Positions 6,376-8,399 of a stretch of 8,399 nt of DNA are shown here, piece after piece (position 1 is the stretch's first letter; every line of letters begins with the position of its first letter). This DNA comes from Bacilli bacterium. GTDB taxonomy: Bacteria; Bacillota_I; Bacilli_A; RF39; UBA660. The notes under the pieces were generated by a model that saw nothing but the letters and a program-made list of their open reading frames with translations, did not search any database and had not been told where the DNA came from. A program made the translations under genes and the position numbers. Where the stretch lies: the NCBI GenBank assembly GCA_017411235.1, contig JAFPMR010000202.1, positions 1 through 8,399 of the forward strand, given 5' to 3'.

Positions 6376-6909
6376 ATGAAAAATGATAATAAGAAATGGA
6401 TAGTCATCGTGTTTATCTTAGCTTTCGTATTATCAATAGTATTTAGTGGAGCATCCACTGTATTATCAAATAATTTAAATACACCATTACTAATAATAGT
6501 TACACTGTTAGTAGTAGCTATTGGTATCTTATTTGATATGATTGGTGTAGCAGTTCTATCATGTGAAGAAGCATTCTTACATGCTAGAGCATCTAAAAAG
6601 ATTAAGGGAGCTAAAGAAGCAATTAAATTAGTTAAAAGCGCTCCAAAAGTATCATCAGTATGTTGCGACGTAGTAGGTGATATTTGTGGTATCGTATCAG
6701 GTACCTTAGGAGCAGTAGTAACACTTAATATTGCTAACTACTTTGACTTCAGTGCTACCTTAACAACAATCCTAGTTACAGCTGTAATATCTGCTTTAAC
6801 AGTAGGATTTAAAGCTATATTTAAAGCAGTAGCTACTAAAAATGCTGATAAAATAATCTTAGCAGCAGGAAAAGTAGTAAGATTTTTTACATTTAACAAA
6901 GAAAAATAA
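6376..6909 (+). CDS. Four-helix membrane protein, candidate OLE-associated protein OapA
   Basis: A 177-residue integral membrane protein with likely membrane segments at about 8-30, 36-62, 92-118 and 124-150, and a basic C-terminal helix (KIILAAGKVVRFFTFNKEK). Between helices 2 and 3 runs VAVLSCEEAFLHARASKKIK and then a Lys/Ala helix to KSAPKV. The spacing (helix, small residues, E-x-A, basic helix, re-entry to membrane with GDICGIVSGTLGA) resembles the DUF21 membrane domain of CNNM/CorC proteins, which OapA is reported to resemble. In known systems OapA binds OLE RNA at the membrane and affects cold, alcohol and Mg2+ responses. The start is set by AAGGAGAG at 6361-6368. The upstream structured RNA supports the call; a lone uncharacterised DUF21-like membrane protein is the alternative. 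Membrane character is certain, the name is not. Confidence 0.6.
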   Translation: MKNDNKKWIVIVFILAFVLSIVFSGASTVLSNNLNTPLLIIVTLLVVAIGILFDMIGVAVLSCEEAFLHARASKKIKGAKEAIKLVKSAPKVSSVCCDVVGDICGIVSGTLGAVVTLNIANYFDFSATLTTILVTAVISALTVGFKAIFKAVATKNADKIILAAGKVVRFFTFNKEK

Positions 6910-6937
6910 GTATTTATACTTGCTAAGTTAAATACTT
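6908..6937 (+). terminator. Hairpin after the membrane-protein gene
   Basis: AAGTATTTA (6908-6916) and TAAATACTT (6929-6937) pair perfectly over 9 bp; inside, ACTT (6918-6921) and AAGT (6925-6928) add four pairs around a GCT loop. It starts in the stop codon, but no T run follows, so it may be a weak terminator, a 3'-end protector or a regulatory element. Confidence 0.5.
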
Positions 6938-6947
6938 GTGATATAAT
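6920..6947 (+). promoter_or_regulatory. Extended -10 promoter of rpmE
   Basis: TGATATAAT at 6939-6947 is a perfect extended -10. TTGCTA at 6920-6925, 16 bp upstream, matches the -35 consensus at four of six positions and lies in the loop region of the preceding hairpin. Predicted start near 6954. Confidence 0.7.
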
Positions 6948-6966
6948 ACATAAGACGAAGAAATTA

Positions 6967-6991
6967 CTATGTCTGACATTACTAGACATGG
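6967..6991 (+). promoter_or_regulatory. rpmE leader hairpin, possible bL31 autoregulatory site
   Basis: CTATGTCT (6967-6974) and AGACATGG (6984-6991) form an 8-bp stem with one G-U pair and loop GACATTACT. It ends 3 nt before the Shine-Dalgarno AAGGAG (6995-7000). Leaders of rpmE genes in several bacterial groups carry such hairpins, thought to bind bL31 and limit its translation. Whether this one matches the Firmicutes L31 leader model was not testable. Confidence 0.5.
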
Positions 6992-7008
6992 CGGAAGGAG
7001 TATGTTTA

Positions 7009-7212
7009 ATGAAAAAAGATATTCATCCAGAAGTAAAAGATTGCAAAGTTACTTGTGTTTGTGGAAACACATTCATGACTAAATCTACAAAAGACGAAAT
7101 CCATGTAGAAGTTTGTTCTGAATGTCATCCATTCTATACAGGAAAACAAGGAAAAGCTAAAAAAACTGGAGCTATTGAAAAATTCAACAAAAGATTTGAA
7201 GCTGCTAAATAG
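7009..7212 (+). CDS. rpmE: Ribosomal protein bL31, zinc-binding type
   Basis: Small protein of the 50S subunit that bridges to the 30S head. The 67 residues begin [12 protein letters not shown], the usual start, and include CVCGNTF and [12 protein letters not shown], closing with the conserved FNKRFEAAK. Cys16, Cys18, Cys36 and Cys39 make the zinc site of the C+ form; a further Cys at 12 is extra. C+ bL31 is often replaced by a Cys-less paralogue in zinc shortage. The ATG at 7009 is chosen over an in-frame ATG at 6988 because AAGGAG (6995-7000) is 8 nt upstream and the family starts at MKKDIHP. It has its own promoter and leader hairpin, and the stop lies in its terminator. In B. subtilis rpmE sits between murAB and prfA. 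Confidence 0.96.
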   Translation: MKKDIHPEVKDCKVTCVCGNTFMTKSTKDEIHVEVCSECHPFYTGKQGKAKKTGAIEKFNKRFEAAK

Positions 7213-7223
7213 TAGCTTTTTTT
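7199..7223 (+). terminator. rpmE terminator
   Basis: AAGCTGCT (7199-7206) and AGTAGCTT (7211-7218) form an 8-bp stem with one G-U and loop AAAT, followed by T to 7223 (seven T). The left arm is coding sequence and the stop codon is in the loop and right arm. Confidence 0.85.
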
Positions 7224-7236
7224 GTGGAATAGAATT

Positions 7237-7270
7237 AAAAGACAATATTAAAATATTGTCTTTTCTTTTT
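7237..7270. terminator. Second, AT-rich terminator downstream of rpmE
   Basis: AAAAGACAATATT (7237-7249) and AATATTGTCTTTT (7252-7264) are perfectly complementary over 13 bases (about 11-12 bp once a loop is allowed), followed by TTTTCTTTTT. The A run on the other side makes it usable in both directions. Two terminators in tandem strongly insulate the next gene. Confidence 0.8.
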
Positions 7271-7284
7271 GCCAAAAATTGATG

Positions 7285-7293
7285 TGCTATAAT
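7285..7293 (+). promoter_or_regulatory. Extended -10 promoter of the downstream unknown gene
   Basis: TGCTATAAT at 7285-7293 is a perfect extended -10. No good -35 is present at 16-18 bp; that position lies in the T run of the preceding terminator. Predicted start near 7300, leaving a leader of about 113 nt before the chosen start codon. Confidence 0.65.
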
Positions 7294-7310
7294 GTAAGGC
7301 ACCTCGATAC

Positions 7311-7355
7311 ATGGGAAGAGTTGGATTTGAATATAAATAACAACTTTATACCCAT
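7311..7355 (+). promoter_or_regulatory. Folded leader of the unknown gene
   Basis: ATGGG (7311-7315) pairs with CCCAT (7351-7355), and AGAGTTG (7317-7323) with CAACTTT (7341-7347, one G-U), separated by a small internal loop, giving a roughly 12-bp hairpin with an 17-nt apical loop rich in A and T. It lies 43 nt before the ribosome binding site. No known riboswitch class was recognised; the hairpin could bind a protein or protect the mRNA end. Confidence 0.4.
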
Positions 7356-7412
7356 AAAATAGAAAGAAGGGTTGAAGATTAATTAATGAGGAATATTAAA
7401 GGAGGAAAGGTT

Positions 7413-8195
7413 ATGAAAGTAACGGAAGAAAACAAAGAAGAATTATTAGAAAATTACATACGCGATATATATATGTCTACGCAATTTGCAAATCCAGCCT
7501 GGAATCACCATATTAAACCTACTATAAAAACTATAAAAAGCCTATCACATACAGCTTTAGTCTCTCAATATGCATTAACTCTAGAATTAGTTATACGTAT
7601 AAGTAAAGAATGTAATATTTTATCAAAGATATTACACGATGAGCCATTTGAACCATATAGTCTCAAAAAATTTAGTGAAAATTTTGAAAGGATAGCAAAA
7701 AAAGAACTAACAAGAGAACTAACTGAAAAAGAAAAAATATTAATATTTAGACGAGAAGCGAGTGCACGACGTAAAAAGACAAATAAATCAATGAGATTAG
7801 AATTAATTGATTTGGTAAAAAATTTAAAAACTTTAGGATTTAAAAAAACTAAAAATGGAAAATATATAAAAAAAGCAAAGGAAGGTAGATTTGAAGTAAT
7901 TCCATTAATAGATTTTAAAAGATCATCATTTAAATACGAAGATAATGAGTATACTGTGTATATTGACCCTGTTAGACAGTCTTATATGTTTGTTAACAAA
8001 AAAGATTTAAGAATAGGTATAGCATATGATAGAGTAAACGATGAAACAACGTGTAGTAAGATAAATAAAAAAAATCGCCCATCAATAGTTATATGTTCAA
8101 AAAGAACCAAAGAAATGATTGATAAATATATTGACATAATAGATGAAGAATTTAGAAATATTACCAAACCAAACGCATTATCGTATATTGCATAG
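7413..8195 (+). CDS. Protein of unknown function, 260 residues
   Basis: I do not recognise this protein. The ATG at 7413 is preferred to an in-frame ATG at 7386 because AAAGGAGG (7398-7405) lies 7 nt upstream; the longer form would add 9 residues and has no well-placed ribosome binding site. No signal peptide or membrane helix is visible. Residues 1-75 look helical (ENYIRDIYMSTQFANPAWNH, then an Leu/Ile-rich helix), 76-150 are charged and helical with a basic patch ARRKKTNKS near 118, and from about 150 a mixed region contains strands (RFEVIPLIDF, YTVYIDPVRQSYMFVNKKDL, RIGIAYD). The basic middle could bind nucleic acid, but no motif shows it. It is monocistronic, between strong terminators and with its own promoter and leader. 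The family, and whether it is acquired, cannot be judged here. Confidence 0.85.
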   Translation: MKVTEENKEELLENYIRDIYMSTQFANPAWNHHIKPTIKTIKSLSHTALVSQYALTLELVIRISKECNILSKILHDEPFEPYSLKKFSENFERIAKKELTRELTEKEKILIFRREASARRKKTNKSMRLELIDLVKNLKTLGFKKTKNGKYIKKAKEGRFEVIPLIDFKRSSFKYEDNEYTVYIDPVRQSYMFVNKKDLRIGIAYDRVNDETTCSKINKKNRPSIVICSKRTKEMIDKYIDIIDEEFRNITKPNALSYIA

Positions 8196-8215
8196 AGATG
8201 ACGATTAAGATGTCT

Positions 8216-8250
8216 AGACAGTGTTAAAGTAAACACTGTCTTTTCTTATT
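8216..8250 (+). terminator. Terminator after the unknown gene
   Basis: AGACAGTGTT (8216-8225) and AACACTGTCT (8232-8241) form a perfect 10-bp stem with loop AAAGTA, followed by TTTTCTTATT. Confidence 0.88.
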
Positions 8251-8273
8251 GTTTAAATAAAGTGTGATATAAT
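8246..8273 (+). promoter_or_regulatory. Extended -10 promoter of the last gene
   Basis: TGATATAAT at 8265-8273 with a poor -35 (TTATTG, 8246-8251) 16 bp upstream, overlapping the T run of the preceding terminator. Predicted start near 8280, within 10 nt of the start codon, so the leader is almost absent. Confidence 0.6.
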
Positions 8274-8289
8274 AAAGTTGGTGATATCT

Positions 8290-8399
8290 ATGGGGAAAAT
8301 TGGTTATTTATTCAAAAGAATAACAAGTATGAGTTATAAGAGTTTCTTTGAAACTATTGACTTTGTACACAAACAAAATGGAAAGAACAAAGTATTTAT
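8290..8399 (+). CDS. Start of a gene cut by the window edge, possibly sugar-transfer-associated ATP-grasp
   Basis: The first 36 codons, beginning MGKIGYLFKRITSMSYKSFF and continuing with ETIDFVHKQNGKNKVF. The only upstream ribosome-binding signal is GGTGAT near 8280-8285, about 5 nt before the ATG. The opening (basic helix, aromatic residues, then a D-x-V-H-K-x-x-GKNK-x-F run) recalls from memory the N-terminus of sugar-transfer-associated ATP-grasp proteins found in surface-polysaccharide loci. That is recognition from a short N-terminal stretch without any catalytic motif, so it is only a suggestion; the gene itself is supported by its promoter, frame and position after a strong terminator. 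Confidence 0.55.
   Translation, partial: MGKIGYLFKRITSMSYKSFFETIDFVHKQNGKNKVF

Noticed and set aside
6988..7008. Upstream in-frame ATG for rpmE (MAEGVCL extension)
   Set aside because: It lies in the leader hairpin, has no Shine-Dalgarno, and would place AAGGAG inside the gene; bL31 proteins begin MKKDIHP.
7311..7340. Nine-codon leader peptide (MGRVGFEYK) before the unknown gene
   Set aside because: No ribosome binding site precedes it, and its ATG is part of the leader hairpin; there is no codon run suggesting attenuation.
7386..7412. Upstream in-frame ATG for the unknown gene
   Set aside because: The ATG at 7413 has an ideal AAAGGAGG at 7 nt. The upstream one has only AGAAGG about 15 nt away.
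317..8195. Recoding of TGA as Trp (Mollicutes code)
   Set aside because: All genes are full length with Trp from TGG. The absence of TGA stops in nine genes is expected in very AT-rich DNA.
1..8399. CRISPR arrays, insertion sequences, tRNA genes or attachment sites
   Set aside because: No regularly spaced repeats, transposase reading frames, cloverleaf sequences or long terminal repeats were seen on either strand.

Overview
The window is AT-rich bacterial DNA that reads best as a low-GC, wall-making member of the Bacilli, possibly one of the uncultured gut lineages near Erysipelotrichia/RF39 and the Mollicutes. The reasons are the RNA polymerase delta gene (rpoE), a peptidoglycan gene (murA), strong AGGAGG-type ribosome binding sites, and argS, rpoE, prfA, prmC, murA and rpmE lying close together, as in Bacillus subtilis. 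Trp is read from TGG in intact genes, so the standard bacterial code (table 11) applies, not the Mycoplasma code. All complete genes are on the + strand. All nine visible stops are TAA or TAG, none TGA.

Layout. 1-315: tail of a DUF1934 (YwiB-like) gene, followed 1 nt later by argS (317-2068). 2101-2606: rpoE with its own promoter. 2626-4429: prfA and prmC, overlapping by 1 nt (release factor 1 and the methylase that modifies its GGQ glutamine). 4482-5818: murA with its own promoter. 5825-6351: about 520 bp without a protein gene, holding a strong promoter and a dense series of hairpins. 6376-6909: a 177-residue membrane protein. 6939-7212: rpmE (ribosomal protein bL31). 7285-8195: a 260-residue protein of unknown function behind a folded leader. 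8268-8399: promoter and first 36 codons of another gene, tentatively sugar-transfer-associated ATP-grasp.

The main discovery candidate is 5860-6909. A roughly 490-nt structured, clearly non-coding RNA lies directly upstream of a small four-helix membrane protein whose middle resembles the DUF21 membrane domain of CNNM/CorC-type proteins. This is the arrangement of OLE RNA (ornate, large, extremophilic) and its membrane partner OapA. Seeing that pair between murA and rpmE in a probably non-extremophile Bacilli genome would be unusual. No database search was possible, so identification as OLE/OapA is inference; the promoter, the helices and the lack of coding capacity are read directly from the sequence.

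A second theme is compact gene junctions. At several boundaries the terminator hairpin of one gene (often including its stop codon) overlaps the promoter of the next, and nearly all these promoters carry an extended -10 (TGnTATAAT type).
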